From NCBI RefSeq assembly GCF_042679305.1, contig NZ_JBHTMP010000004.1, forward strand, positions 140,963 to 204,962: a stretch of DNA of 64,000 nucleotides, given 5' to 3'. Every line of letters starts with the position of its first letter. The stretch's first letter is position 1. A model generated the notes under the pieces. It was not told the origin of the DNA. It saw only the letters and a list, made by a program, of their open reading frames with translations, and did not search any database. The position numbers and the translations under genes are program-made. The stretch is from Micromonospora_H sonneratiae (lineage in GTDB: Bacteria; Actinomycetota; Actinomycetes; Mycobacteriales; Micromonosporaceae). Of this stretch, positions 47,868 to 56,088 are shown one piece after another.

Positions 47868-50570
47868 TCACCCCCGCCTCGGCGGGGGGAGCTTGGTGGC
47901 GCCGGTCAACGGCGTGAGGAACGGCAGGCTCACCGGTTCGTCGTGCAGTGCCATACCGACGGCCAGCAGGACACCCGCCGTACCGGTGGCGAGATCCATC
48001 GACAGGCGCAGCAACTGTTCGCCCGGGAAGGCGAGGTGCCCCTGGTACGGCATCGCATGCCAGGCCAGGTGGCGGATCTGGCGGGCGAGTTCCGGCTGGT
48101 CCACGGCCCGGTCCGGTTGGTCGACGGGCTGTGCGTCCGCCTGCCGTACCCGGGTGGCCAGGTACGCGATGATGCCGGCGCGTCCGGCGAACAGTCCGGT
48201 CTGCGCGTAGAACGGCGACCGGGCGGCGCGCCGGATGGCGGCGCTGGCGGTGCGGAACTCCTCGTCCGGCCGGTGGGCGAGGTACTGGTCGAGGACCGTA
48301 CCGATGCCGACGCTGCCATCGGCCAGATACGGCATGGTGCGCCAGCCCTCGTTCACCTCGAGTGCACCGTCCGGGCGGAGCACACAGCGGCGCAGGTCCC
48401 GGCGTAGCGCGGTGGCGGCGTGTGCCAGCAGCTCGGATTCACCGGTCAGTTCGTGGAGGCGCAGGAACATCAGGGCCGCCCCGGTGTGGCCCCTGGCCAG
48501 CCCGGCGTACGGCTGACGTCCGCCACTGACCATGGTGCCCTCGTCACCGGATTCCCGATCGTCGTGTCGTTGCCCGCCGACCTGATCAGCGACCCGGGCC
48601 GCCAGCTGCCAGGCGGTCTCCAGCAGACCGGCCTCCCCGGTACGCCCGGCCAACTCGGCGAGGTTGAGCGCCATTCCGGACAGGCCGCCGACCAGGTCCG
48701 GCCCGAGGTCCTGCCAGGGCTCACGCAGACAGACGTCGAGCACGTCGAGAGCGTCCTGCCGCCGGCCCAGACCCTCCAGTGCGTAGGCCACACCGTGCAG
48801 CCCGTCGTAGAAACCGCAGCCCGTGCCGGACGGCGGGTCGAGTGCCCGTTTGACCAGCCACGCCTCGTGATCGGGGTACCGCCCGGCACCGGTGACGGCG
48901 AGGGCGTGGAGCACTCCCGCCGCCCCGTGGGCCAGGTTGAGCCCACCGCTGCGGAACTGTTCGATGTCGCCGGGAAAGAGCCGGTCGTCACGGTGCGGGG
49001 TGGCGCTGGACGTGATCGCAGCAGCCAGCCGGGTGCGCAACCGGTGCCAGCCGTCGAGGTCCGGGGTGAGTTCCGCCGCCGAGGGGACGGTGGTCGTCGG
49101 GGTCGTCGCGGTTGACGTGGTCGTCGGGGTCGTCGTGGTTGACGTGGTCGTCGATCGGCCGTGCGTACCTACGATCTCGGTGACCGCCCGGTCGAGAAGG
49201 TCCCGGGGAACCGGGAAGGTCGCGGCGATCACCTCGGCCAGGTGGGCGGCCTTCTCCGGTGCCAGCCGGACCAGTTGGGTCAGCGGCAGGAACAGGGCCA
49301 GCCGCAGGCAGGCCAGCGCGTACCGGTCGGCGGCGAACCCGGTCCGGTCGCGTGGCGCGGCGAATCCCTGGTTGCGTAGCCCCGGACGGCCACCCTCACC
49401 GACCGGAGCGGCGACCTCGAAGTCGACGAGGGTGATGCTGTCGTCCGGCCGGACCATGACGTTGAACAGATGCAGGTCGCCGTAGACGATGCCCTGTGCG
49501 TGGATCGCGTCGACCGCCCGTTCGACCTCACGATGGACGCGCAGCGCCCAGGCCGTGTACGCGGCGAGGTCGGCGGCGGTCGCGTCGGCGTCGATCAGCG
49601 GATAGCGCTCGACGAGCACCTTGTTGAGCGGGCGGCCCTCGACGAACTCGATCGCCAGGAAGCGGTGGTCGCCGAGGGTGAACTCGTCGTGCACCCGGGG
49701 CACCTGCGGGACGTCGACCAACCTGCGGAGCATCTCGGCTTCCCGGGCCAGTCGGCGCGTCGCGTCGGTGCCGGCGGCGTCCAGCCCGGCATACGGACGG
49801 GCCTCCTTGAGGACCACGGTGGTGTCGGTACGGGTGTCCCGACCGACGTACAGTCCACCACCGTTGGAGAAGTGGATCACCCGTTCGATCCGGTACGGCA
49901 GGTCCGTGGTGGTGGTCGCGTTGCGGGCCGCGACGTGCGGGGCGAGGAACTCCGGCAGCGTCACCCAGTCCGGGAGGTGGAAGACCGGGTCCCGCCGGTC
50001 GGGCACGAGCGTGCCGGTCGGGTCGGCGATGGCGGGTACGAGCCGACCGTCGTCGGACAGGCAGTACCGGGCCGCGAACCCGCCGTACCGGACGTAGACG
50101 GGCCCGGTGCCGTAGCGCAGGTCGCTGAGGATGTACGGGCCGGCTTCACCGTCGAGCAGTTCGGCCAACTGTCTGCAGACCAGTTCGAGTTCGGCCTCGT
50201 CCCGGGGGTAGATGGTGATGAACTTGCCACTGGATCCGCGCCGGGCGTACTTGGCGTTGCGTAGCAGGAGCATCCGGGGCCCGCGGAGGAACTTGAAGGC
50301 GAGGCCGCGCTCGACGCAGTAGTCCCAGACCGTGTCCAGTACCCGCTCGGCGTTGTCCAGGCCGGCCGAGACGTGGATCTTCCAGCCCTGCTGGGGCAGG
50401 GTGCCGTCGTCGTGGCCGCAGATCAGCCAGTCGCTGCTCGGTTCGCACCGCCAGCCGGCGGGCAGCGGCCGGGTGGTGGCGGGGAACCCGGCCGCCGGTG
50501 CGGCGGTGCTGGTGAGCGAGTCGTAGAACAGCGGATCGACCGCACAGTACGCGTCGTAGCGCTCATCCAT
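47868..50570 (-). CDS. Class III lanthipeptide synthetase LanKC (RamC-like)
   Basis: A 900-residue enzyme starting at MDERYDAYC behind GAGGAG. The N-terminal part is the phospho-Ser/Thr lyase, residues about 230-470 are a Ser/Thr kinase domain (VVLKEAR, AIEFVEGRPL, catalytic YGDLHLFNVM near 365, LVDFEVAAP near 383), and 500-900 is a LanC-like cyclase (GLHGVAYALEG, GLARGHTGAALMF) in which I do not see the zinc Cys-Cys-His set, as expected of class III. A Thr/Pro linker (about 470-498) is coded by tandem repeats. It would dehydrate and cyclise the adjacent SapB-like precursor. Confidence 0.94.
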   Translation of the reverse strand: MDERYDAYCAVDPLFYDSLTSTAAPAAGFPATTRPLPAGWRCEPSSDWLICGHDDGTLPQQGWKIHVSAGLDNAERVLDTVWDYCVERGLAFKFLRGPRMLLLRNAKYARRGSSGKFITIYPRDEAELELVCRQLAELLDGEAGPYILSDLRYGTGPVYVRYGGFAARYCLSDDGRLVPAIADPTGTLVPDRRDPVFHLPDWVTLPEFLAPHVAARNATTTTDLPYRIERVIHFSNGGGLYVGRDTRTDTTVVLKEARPYAGLDAAGTDATRRLAREAEMLRRLVDVPQVPRVHDEFTLGDHRFLAIEFVEGRPLNKVLVERYPLIDADATAADLAAYTAWALRVHREVERAVDAIHAQGIVYGDLHLFNVMVRPDDSITLVDFEVAAPVGEGGRPGLRNQGFAAPRDRTGFAADRYALACLRLALFLPLTQLVRLAPEKAAHLAEVIAATFPVPRDLLDRAVTEIVGTHGRSTTTSTTTTPTTTSTATTPTTTVPSAAELTPDLDGWHRLRTRLAAAITSSATPHRDDRLFPGDIEQFRSGGLNLAHGAAGVLHALAVTGAGRYPDHEAWLVKRALDPPSGTGCGFYDGLHGVAYALEGLGRRQDALDVLDVCLREPWQDLGPDLVGGLSGMALNLAELAGRTGEAGLLETAWQLAARVADQVGGQRHDDRESGDEGTMVSGGRQPYAGLARGHTGAALMFLRLHELTGESELLAHAATALRRDLRRCVLRPDGALEVNEGWRTMPYLADGSVGIGTVLDQYLAHRPDEEFRTASAAIRRAARSPFYAQTGLFAGRAGIIAYLATRVRQADAQPVDQPDRAVDQPELARQIRHLAWHAMPYQGHLAFPGEQLLRLSMDLATGTAGVLLAVGMALHDEPVSLPFLTPLTGATKLPPPRRG
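49090..49153 (-). repeat. 27-bp tandem repeat in the LanKC kinase-cyclase linker
   Basis: Two full 27-base units differing at one position plus a 10-base partial unit encode the Thr/Pro/Ser-rich linker. Confidence 0.85.
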
Positions 50571-50733
50571 CGCTGCGGCTCCTCGGGCGGACCTGGGACC
50601 TCGGTGGTCTTCGATGGATCCGAGTCTGGCGGTCGTGGCGGAGCCGGCTCTAGTGCGTTGTGTCATCGTCGGTGGTGGGTGTCGCACGCCTACCTATGAC
50701 AAATGTCAGGCCGCCGGTCGGCCGTACGACGAC

Positions 50734-50767
50734 GCGGGCCCGACCCCCGGTCAGGGGTCGCGCCCGC
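50734..50767 (-). terminator. Terminator-like hairpin after the LVIVD gene
   Basis: A 14-bp stem with one C/C mismatch and loop CGGTCA, 18 bases after the LVIVD-repeat gene stop. It separates that gene from the lanKC promoter region (50571-50733). That region also has a small inverted repeat TGACA-AA-TGTCA at 50697-50708. Confidence 0.6.
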
Positions 50768-50784
50768 GTGGTGTGCTGCTGTCG

Positions 50785-52299
50785 TCACCAGCTCCAGTAG
50801 GTGGGCTGGGTCTGCACGTTGAGTTCCCTGGTGTAGACGAACTTCGCGGTCCACGTCCGCCAGTCGTTGATTTCCAGAACGTCCAGTCCCTTCTGGATGT
50901 CGTTGGAGTAGATGTGGCCGTTGTAGTAGTACGTCGACCAGGCGCCGCCGACGATCAACCGGGTGTCGGAGAGCGGGCCCCGCTCCCAGAACCCGATTTC
51001 GACCGGATGGGCCGAGTCTGTGAAGTCCCAGACGGACACTCCACCCTGGTACCACGCCTGGACCATGATGTCGCGGCCGAGCACGGGGATGAGTGATCCG
51101 TTGTGGGCGACGCAGTTCTCGAAGTTGGTGTTGGTACGGGAGATCTTGTAGTAGCTGCGGAAGACCAGTTGCCGGTTGTCACCCCGGCCGGTGATGTCGT
51201 AGATGGCGTTGGCGCCCCGGTTGGGCCCCACCGTCTCGTTGCAGGTGGGGCCGCTGCCACCGCCCAACTCGTCGGTGAAGACGACCTTGGTGCCGGAGTT
51301 GTTGAACGTGGCCGAGTGCCAGAAGGCGAAGTTCGTCGTGTCGCGGACCCGGTTGATCACACGAGGTGCCTCGCGGTTGGTGATGTCCATCAGGATGCCG
51401 TCGCCCATGCACGCGCCAGCGGCGAGGTCCTGCTCGGGGAAGACGGTGATGTCGTGGCAGCCGCTGGTGGTGGAGCTGCCGTTGCGACCGGGGTTGCCGC
51501 CGTCCGGGAAGAGGTTGGGGGTGGACACCAACTCCGCGCTGGTCGGGTCGGTCAGCGGCACCTTGATGATGGAGATCGAATCATGCGGCGGCTGGCAGTC
51601 CGGGAACGATGCCGACGGGGAGTACGACGACACGTAGATGTAGACGGACCTGCGGTTCTTGGCCGGTGCCAGGGTGTGGGTGTGCGAGCCACAGGGGGTT
51701 TCGACCGACTTGACGTACCGGGGATTCGCCTTGTCGCTGACGTCGAAGATCTTCATGCCCTCCCAGGAGGACTTGATCGACGCTGACTGGACGACGCTGT
51801 CGCAGGAATCGTCGCTACGGGACGAATCGGTCGACAGGAACAGCAGGTTGCCGTAGATCGAGATGTCGTTCTGTGAGCCCGGGCAGAGCACCTGGGAGAC
51901 GAGCTGGGGCCGGCGCGGGTTCCTGATGTCGTAGATGACGAAGCCGTTGTAGTTGCCCGCGAAGGCGTAGCGGCCCTGGAACGCGATGTCCGTGCCGAGT
52001 GACGCCTCGGTGTCGAACGGTGCCCGTTTCGGGATGTTGGCGATCTGACGGATGTTGGGGCTGCTGGAGATCTCGTCGATGCCGAGGTCGACCTCGGCGT
52101 CGTCCATCGTGGTGAGCTGCTGTTCGGAGAGGCAGAGTTCGGGGAGGAGACTGCTGTCGAAGGTCGCCGGGGCGCAGTCGTCACCCGGGGGCCGCGCGCT
52201 GCTGGCCGGGGCGGCGGCGAGGCTCAGGAGCACGAGGGTGGTCGCAGCCAGCGCGACGACCTTGAGGCGCCGGGGTCTGGAGGTGGTCAGTTTGATCAT
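50785..52299 (-). CDS. Secreted LVIVD-repeat (beta-propeller-like) protein
   Basis: A 504-residue exported protein. A basic N-terminus and hydrophobic stretch (VVALAATTLVLLSLAAAP) form a signal peptide. The rest contains repeats of the LVIVD/choice-of-anchor propeller type (FVIYDIRNPRRPQLVSQV, MKIFDVSDKANPRYVKSVET, VSVWDFTDSAHPVEIGFWE, LDVLEINDW). Several Cys suggest disulfides. The ATG at 52299 follows AAAGGGG; an ATG at 52338 is an upstream alternative. It diverges from a DUF305 gene across a CRP-like palindrome. Function unknown; a surface or extracellular binding role is likely. Confidence 0.85.
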   Translation of the reverse strand: MIKLTTSRPRRLKVVALAATTLVLLSLAAAPASSARPPGDDCAPATFDSSLLPELCLSEQQLTTMDDAEVDLGIDEISSSPNIRQIANIPKRAPFDTEASLGTDIAFQGRYAFAGNYNGFVIYDIRNPRRPQLVSQVLCPGSQNDISIYGNLLFLSTDSSRSDDSCDSVVQSASIKSSWEGMKIFDVSDKANPRYVKSVETPCGSHTHTLAPAKNRRSVYIYVSSYSPSASFPDCQPPHDSISIIKVPLTDPTSAELVSTPNLFPDGGNPGRNGSSTTSGCHDITVFPEQDLAAGACMGDGILMDITNREAPRVINRVRDTTNFAFWHSATFNNSGTKVVFTDELGGGSGPTCNETVGPNRGANAIYDITGRGDNRQLVFRSYYKISRTNTNFENCVAHNGSLIPVLGRDIMVQAWYQGGVSVWDFTDSAHPVEIGFWERGPLSDTRLIVGGAWSTYYYNGHIYSNDIQKGLDVLEINDWRTWTAKFVYTRELNVQTQPTYWSW

Positions 52300-52358
52300 C
52301 TGGCGGCCCCTTCGAAAGGGATTGATGATTGCTCGCACCTTACTCAGTATCGATCTGT

Positions 52359-52384
52359 CTGAATGTGACGTGGGTCACATTCAG
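52359..52384. promoter_or_regulatory. Perfect 11-bp palindrome containing a CRP consensus (TGTGA-N6-TCACA)
   Basis: CTGAATGTGAC and GTCACATTCAG are perfect inverted copies separated by GTGG. The core TGTGA-CGTGGG-TCACA equals the CRP-family consensus. It lies 60 bases from the LVIVD start and 54 bases from the DUF305 start in their shared divergent promoter, so it probably regulates one or both. Confidence 0.75.
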
Positions 52385-52437
52385 CATCTTGATTGAGTCG
52401 TTATGATCCCGGCAATCCCCGACACGAAGGGGGTCGG

Positions 52438-53124
52438 ATGGGCCGGAAACGCCAACGGATCATGGTCGCCGTCCCGATGGTCGTACTCCTGCTGATCGGT
52501 GGAGCCGGGGCCGACGCGACCGGGGGACGACAGCGCCACGAGGTGGTGCCACCGGCACCCGCCGCCGCCCCCACGTCCCCGGCCGCACTGGTCATCGTCC
52601 CCGGGCGGCCGGGTGACCAGGCGACGGTCAAGCGGGCCGACGAGGTCGCCGAGGTGGGAGCCCGGCGCTACAACTCGCTGGACACCTGGTTCGTACGGAT
52701 GATGATCCCGCACCACACACAGGCGCTGCGAATGGCCGCACTGGCCCCGGAACGGACGGCGGACGACCGGGTGCGTGCCCTCGCGGCGCGGATCCAGGCC
52801 AGCCAGGCTCCGGAGATCCTGCAGATGCGGGCCTGGCTGGACACGCGCGGCCTGGAACTGGACCCGCGCGGCGGCCACGACCACGGCACGATGCGTGGGA
52901 TGCAGACCCCGGAGGCCATGCGCCGTCTCGCTGCCGCCCGGGGTCGGGACTTCGACCGCCTGTTCGTCACGATGATGATCGAACATCATCAGGGCGCGAT
53001 CGAGATGGCCACCGACCTGCTCCGGGTCGGCATCGATGTCACCGTCGAGGAGATCGCCACCTCGGTCGCCGCCGAACAGGCCGTGGAGATCAACCGGATG
53101 CGGGAGTTGTTCCCCGGTTGGTAG
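52438..53124 (+). CDS. Exported DUF305 protein
   Basis: A 228-residue protein with an ATG behind GAAGGGGG and a membrane/signal segment (VAVPMVVLLLIGGAG). It has the paired ferritin-like DUF305 motifs MMIPHHTQA and MMIEHHQGA, each on a helix, plus a His/Met-rich loop (GGHDHGTMRGMQ). DUF305 proteins are often linked to copper or other metal handling outside the cell; the His/Met content fits but does not prove this. Confidence 0.9.
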   Translation: MGRKRQRIMVAVPMVVLLLIGGAGADATGGRQRHEVVPPAPAAAPTSPAALVIVPGRPGDQATVKRADEVAEVGARRYNSLDTWFVRMMIPHHTQALRMAALAPERTADDRVRALAARIQASQAPEILQMRAWLDTRGLELDPRGGHDHGTMRGMQTPEAMRRLAAARGRDFDRLFVTMMIEHHQGAIEMATDLLRVGIDVTVEEIATSVAAEQAVEINRMRELFPGW

Positions 53125-53189
53125 GCCGTGACCCGACCTTCCGCGTCGTGCCCGGCCGGGATCCGCCTGCCACGGGTGACGGGCCGGAT

Positions 53190-53222
53190 CGGGCCGGGCG
53201 CGCGGACGACGCACCCGGCCCG
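53190..53222. terminator. Hairpin between convergent genes
   Basis: A 9-bp perfect stem (CGGGCCGGG/CCCGGCCCG) with a 15-base loop lies between the convergent DUF305 and GH18 genes and could stop transcription from either side. Confidence 0.5.
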
Positions 53223-53241
53223 GAGTTCGTCCCGCTGGCGG

Positions 53242-54870
53242 CTACCGGGAGTCCTCGGGACGGTACGTCGCGATGATCCTGGCGAAGGCGAAGGACTCCT
53301 GCTGGACGTACGTGCACTTCGACAGGTCGTTGCCGGTCAGGTCACCGCATTCCGGCAGGGCACCCTGGTTGTGGTCGCGCGTGGCGTCCCACCCGGACAG
53401 GCACCCGAGGTTGTGCTCCCGGGCGAAGCCCACCAACTGGCGCATGTTCTCGAGGGTGAACACCTTGCCGTTGATGTTCCTGCCGAACATCGGGCACGCG
53501 CCGATGCGCCGCCAGACCCGGTCCCGACTCCAGTGCGGCCACGCCGCTGAGATCTGGGTGAACATTCCGTTGAGGGCGATCACGCAGCACTGGTAGGCAT
53601 CCGGGGGAGAGGTTTGCCCGAACTCCATCAGCATCCCGTTGATCAGTGACGGCTGGATGCCGGCGTCGGCCAGCCGGTGCAGTAGCCGTACACCACCGTC
53701 GTTGAACCCCTCGAGGCTGCCCGGCGCACCGTCGGCGGGCAGCGTGTACGAGAGCTTGACCGTGGGATGGGCCGCCAGCACCTGGGAGATGGCCGCGACG
53801 TGTCGCTCCTGGCCGGCGTCGTTGTGGATGAAGCTGCCCTCGAAGTCGAAGTCAAGGTGGGTGACCTGGTAGTTGGCCATGATCGCCTGGTACGTCCCGG
53901 CGATCCGTGCGACGTCGGTCTCCTCTTCCTCCAGCGGCACGTTGGACGCGCCACCGAAGGAGACGACCACGGTGCCCCGTTGGGCCCGGAAGGCGGCGAA
54001 GTCGTCCCTGCCGAAGTCGCTGGTCGTCGCGTCGCCGAGACTGTCGAATCCGCCCCAGTACACCTTCCGGTCGCCGCCGGGCTTGGCGACGAGGAAGCCG
54101 GCGAAGAAGCCGTCCAGCCCGGACTGCTCGGCATACCGGTCCAGTTGCGGGTTGGGCCAGGCGGTGTAGTCGACGAACGGGGCCCGCGGCGCGTCCCAGT
54201 CCCCGGGGTCGGGCAGCGGCTCCGCCGTCGACACGGTACGGCCTTCGGAGAAGACGGAGAGGTTTCCGGAGATGTCGAAGGCACGTACCCGGAACGTGTA
54301 CTGGGTGACGGCGGTCAGGCCGGACACCACGGCGTTCGGGCGTGCCGACCTGACGGTGCGTGCGGGGGCACCGTCCTGCTCGATGGCGACCTCGTAACCG
54401 GCGACGGCCACGTTGTCGGTGGACGGGTTCCAGGCCAGGCTCACGCTGTGCGGCGCGGTGGTGAGGACGGTCAGGTTGGTGGGTGTGGTGGGTGGCTCAC
54501 CGTCCTCGGGCGGGTTGGCGCTCAGCCCGTCGACGACGAACATGTACGGCAGCAGCGCGGGGTCGCTGCCCGCGCCGGCGCCGCCGTTCTGGATGGCCAG
54601 GGTGAACCGTTGCGTACCTCGGGACGGAATCACCTTCCGCTCCGCGACCAGCACCCCTTCGATGGAGGTGACCGGCTCGTCCGAGGCGGGGAAGATGAGG
54701 CCGTAGCCGTTGAAGACGCTGCGGGGCGGGGTGAAGGAGAAGGAGATCTTCGGATCGACCACCTCGGAGTCGGTGTAGTTGGTGAGGCTGACCTGGAAGT
54801 TCGCCCACCACTCGTTGCCGCCGGGCAGCCACTCGACGGCGGCGATGACCATTCCCTGTTCGAGATCCAC
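53242..54870 (-). CDS. GH18 chitinase with N-terminal carbohydrate-binding-like and Fn3 domains, no signal peptide
   Basis: A 542-residue protein starting with GTG at 54870, just after AGAGGAGGAGA; a frame open to 54903 lacks such a site. Residues 1-115 form a beta domain like a binding module (VIAAVEWLPGGNEWWANFQV). Residues about 130-225 are a fibronectin type III domain. Residues 235-542 are a GH18 barrel with the catalytic LDFDFEG (acid Glu near 344). It would hydrolyse chitin or related GlcNAc polymers. No signal peptide or membrane helix is seen with either start, which is odd for a chitinase with binding modules. Confidence 0.88.
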   Translation of the reverse strand: MDLEQGMVIAAVEWLPGGNEWWANFQVSLTNYTDSEVVDPKISFSFTPPRSVFNGYGLIFPASDEPVTSIEGVLVAERKVIPSRGTQRFTLAIQNGGAGAGSDPALLPYMFVVDGLSANPPEDGEPPTTPTNLTVLTTAPHSVSLAWNPSTDNVAVAGYEVAIEQDGAPARTVRSARPNAVVSGLTAVTQYTFRVRAFDISGNLSVFSEGRTVSTAEPLPDPGDWDAPRAPFVDYTAWPNPQLDRYAEQSGLDGFFAGFLVAKPGGDRKVYWGGFDSLGDATTSDFGRDDFAAFRAQRGTVVVSFGGASNVPLEEEETDVARIAGTYQAIMANYQVTHLDFDFEGSFIHNDAGQERHVAAISQVLAAHPTVKLSYTLPADGAPGSLEGFNDGGVRLLHRLADAGIQPSLINGMLMEFGQTSPPDAYQCCVIALNGMFTQISAAWPHWSRDRVWRRIGACPMFGRNINGKVFTLENMRQLVGFAREHNLGCLSGWDATRDHNQGALPECGDLTGNDLSKCTYVQQESFAFARIIATYRPEDSR

Positions 54871-55198
54871 GCTGTCTCCTCCTCTGAATACGCCAGTGGT
54901 CACTGGCTTGCGAATTGGCCGGCGTCGGTCTGACCGGTGGGGTGGTGAACTGGTGGGGTACGCGTTCCAGCGCCGGCGGGGGCATGGACGCCGCCGGTGG
55001 TCCTGACTGTCGGCAGGCCGGTCGGCCCGGCTCGCCGTTGCACGATGGTCCCGGTACGGGACCGGTGGAGAGCCGTCTCAGCGGATGGGTACGGCTGGGA
55101 GCATCGAGCAGCGGATCCGGCGCGAGCGCCGGCCGGCGTCGACGTGCCGTGGTCAGTGGTGCTGCCGTGGTGTCTCGGCCGGTGCCGAGGCTGATCCG

Positions 55199-55238
55199 CG
55201 CGTATTCCCGCGTATTCGCGCGCATTCCCGCGTAGTGA
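55199..55238. repeat. Four 10-bp tandem repeats
   Basis: Units cgcgtattcc, cgcgtattcg, cgcgcattcc and cgcgtagtga follow one another directly, with decay in the last unit. One helical turn spacing could suit cooperative protein binding. Confidence 0.7.
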
Positions 55239-55248
55239 TTTATTGGCC

Positions 55249-55269
55249 TAAGCCCACTTGATGGGCTTA
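55249..55269. promoter_or_regulatory. Perfect palindrome, possible operator
   Basis: TAAGCCCA and TGGGCTTA flank CTTGA, an 8-bp perfect inverted repeat in AT-richer DNA about 380 bases upstream of the GH18 gene and 150 bases after the pentapeptide-repeat stop region. It could be an operator or a weak terminator. Confidence 0.4.
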
Positions 55270-55356
55270 CTTCGGATAAGTGGCCTTGATGGTTACGGGG
55301 AGTAGTACACCATAGCTGTTGGTGGCTGTCCAGATACTGCCCGTCATGGTGCGTGA

Positions 55357-55394
55357 GTGAGTGACCCCCGGGTGGGTGAGTGACCCGCGGGTGG
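55357..55394. repeat. 19-bp tandem direct repeat
   Basis: Two adjacent copies of gtgagtgaccc(c/g)cgggtgg differ at a single base, 25 bases from the end of the pentapeptide-repeat gene. Confidence 0.85.
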
Positions 55395-55418
55395 AGCCCC
55401 AGCGTTACGTGACCGGCC

Positions 55419-56027
55419 TCAGCCTGTCGTCCGCACCTGTGGCCCGAGTGCCTGTACGACCATGATGGCCTGCTCGACGGAGATGATCGTGTCGGTCAGT
55501 TCGACGGTGGTCGGGTCGAGCGCCGACAGGTCACTACCACGCAGGTCGCAGCGGGTGAACTTGGCGCTGTGCAGTTGCGCGCCGGACAGATCCACGTCGG
55601 AGAGAACGGCGTCGGCGCAGTTGGCCCCGGTGAGATCGACCTCGCGCATCCGTACGCCCTGGATGGTGATCCCGCGCAGGTCGGCTCCGGGCAGCGCCAC
55701 GAACGACCAGTCGCCCCCGATCACCTTCAGCGGTCGCAGCGTCGACTGCTCGAACTGGCTGCCGGTCAGCTTGCAGCCCAGGAACTCCGCTTCGAACAGG
55801 TTGCAGCGCTTGAAGACGCAGCGTAGGAACGCCGAATCGGTGTGCCGGGAGGCGTTGAACCGGACGTTGCCGAAGATGCACTCCTCGAAGACCGCGCCAC
55901 GGGTGACCGCCTCGGTCAGGTCGACGTGGTGGAACTCGCATCCCCGGTAGCTGACCTCGATCAGCTCCTCGGCGTACCAGTCCTCGTTGCGGAACGTCTC
56001 ACCCTCGACCACCTTCGACACCAGCAC
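55419..56027 (-). CDS. Pentapeptide-repeat protein
   Basis: A 202-residue protein, GTG start at 56027 (a second GTG at 56021 is possible; no clear ribosome site). It has two blocks of A(D/N)LxX-type pentapeptides that would form a right-handed quadrilateral beta helix: FEECIFGNVRFNAS, FKRCNLFEAEFLGCKLTGSQ, then VDLTGANCADAVLSDVDLSG and FTRCDLRGSDLSAL. A non-repeat insert (VIGGDWSFVALPG) sits between them. Some family members protect DNA gyrase from quinolones, but nothing here specifies that. It diverges from an alpha/beta hydrolase gene. Confidence 0.87.
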   Translation of the reverse strand: MLVSKVVEGETFRNEDWYAEELIEVSYRGCEFHHVDLTEAVTRGAVFEECIFGNVRFNASRHTDSAFLRCVFKRCNLFEAEFLGCKLTGSQFEQSTLRPLKVIGGDWSFVALPGADLRGITIQGVRMREVDLTGANCADAVLSDVDLSGAQLHSAKFTRCDLRGSDLSALDPTTVELTDTIISVEQAIMVVQALGPQVRTTG

Positions 56028-56088
56028 AGGCTACCGGGGGGCGTGTTCGGGGCGGTCGGAAGGACATGTTCGGTGCCACACTCCTGCC

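Larger units (their letters stand above)
54871..55418. other. Intergenic region with several repeats, no gene recognised
   Basis: These 548 bases between the GH18 start and the pentapeptide-repeat gene hold the GH18 promoter. They contain a decanucleotide repeat (55199-55238), a perfect palindrome (55249-55269) and a 19-bp tandem repeat (55357-55394). GC content falls between about 55235 and 55330. No convincing ORF or RNA gene is seen. Confidence 0.6.

Noticed and set aside
44831..49153. CRISPR array for the tandem repeats of the exporter and LanKC genes.
   Set aside because: Units are 15 and 27 bases without spacers, lie in frame within coding sequence, and no cas genes are present.
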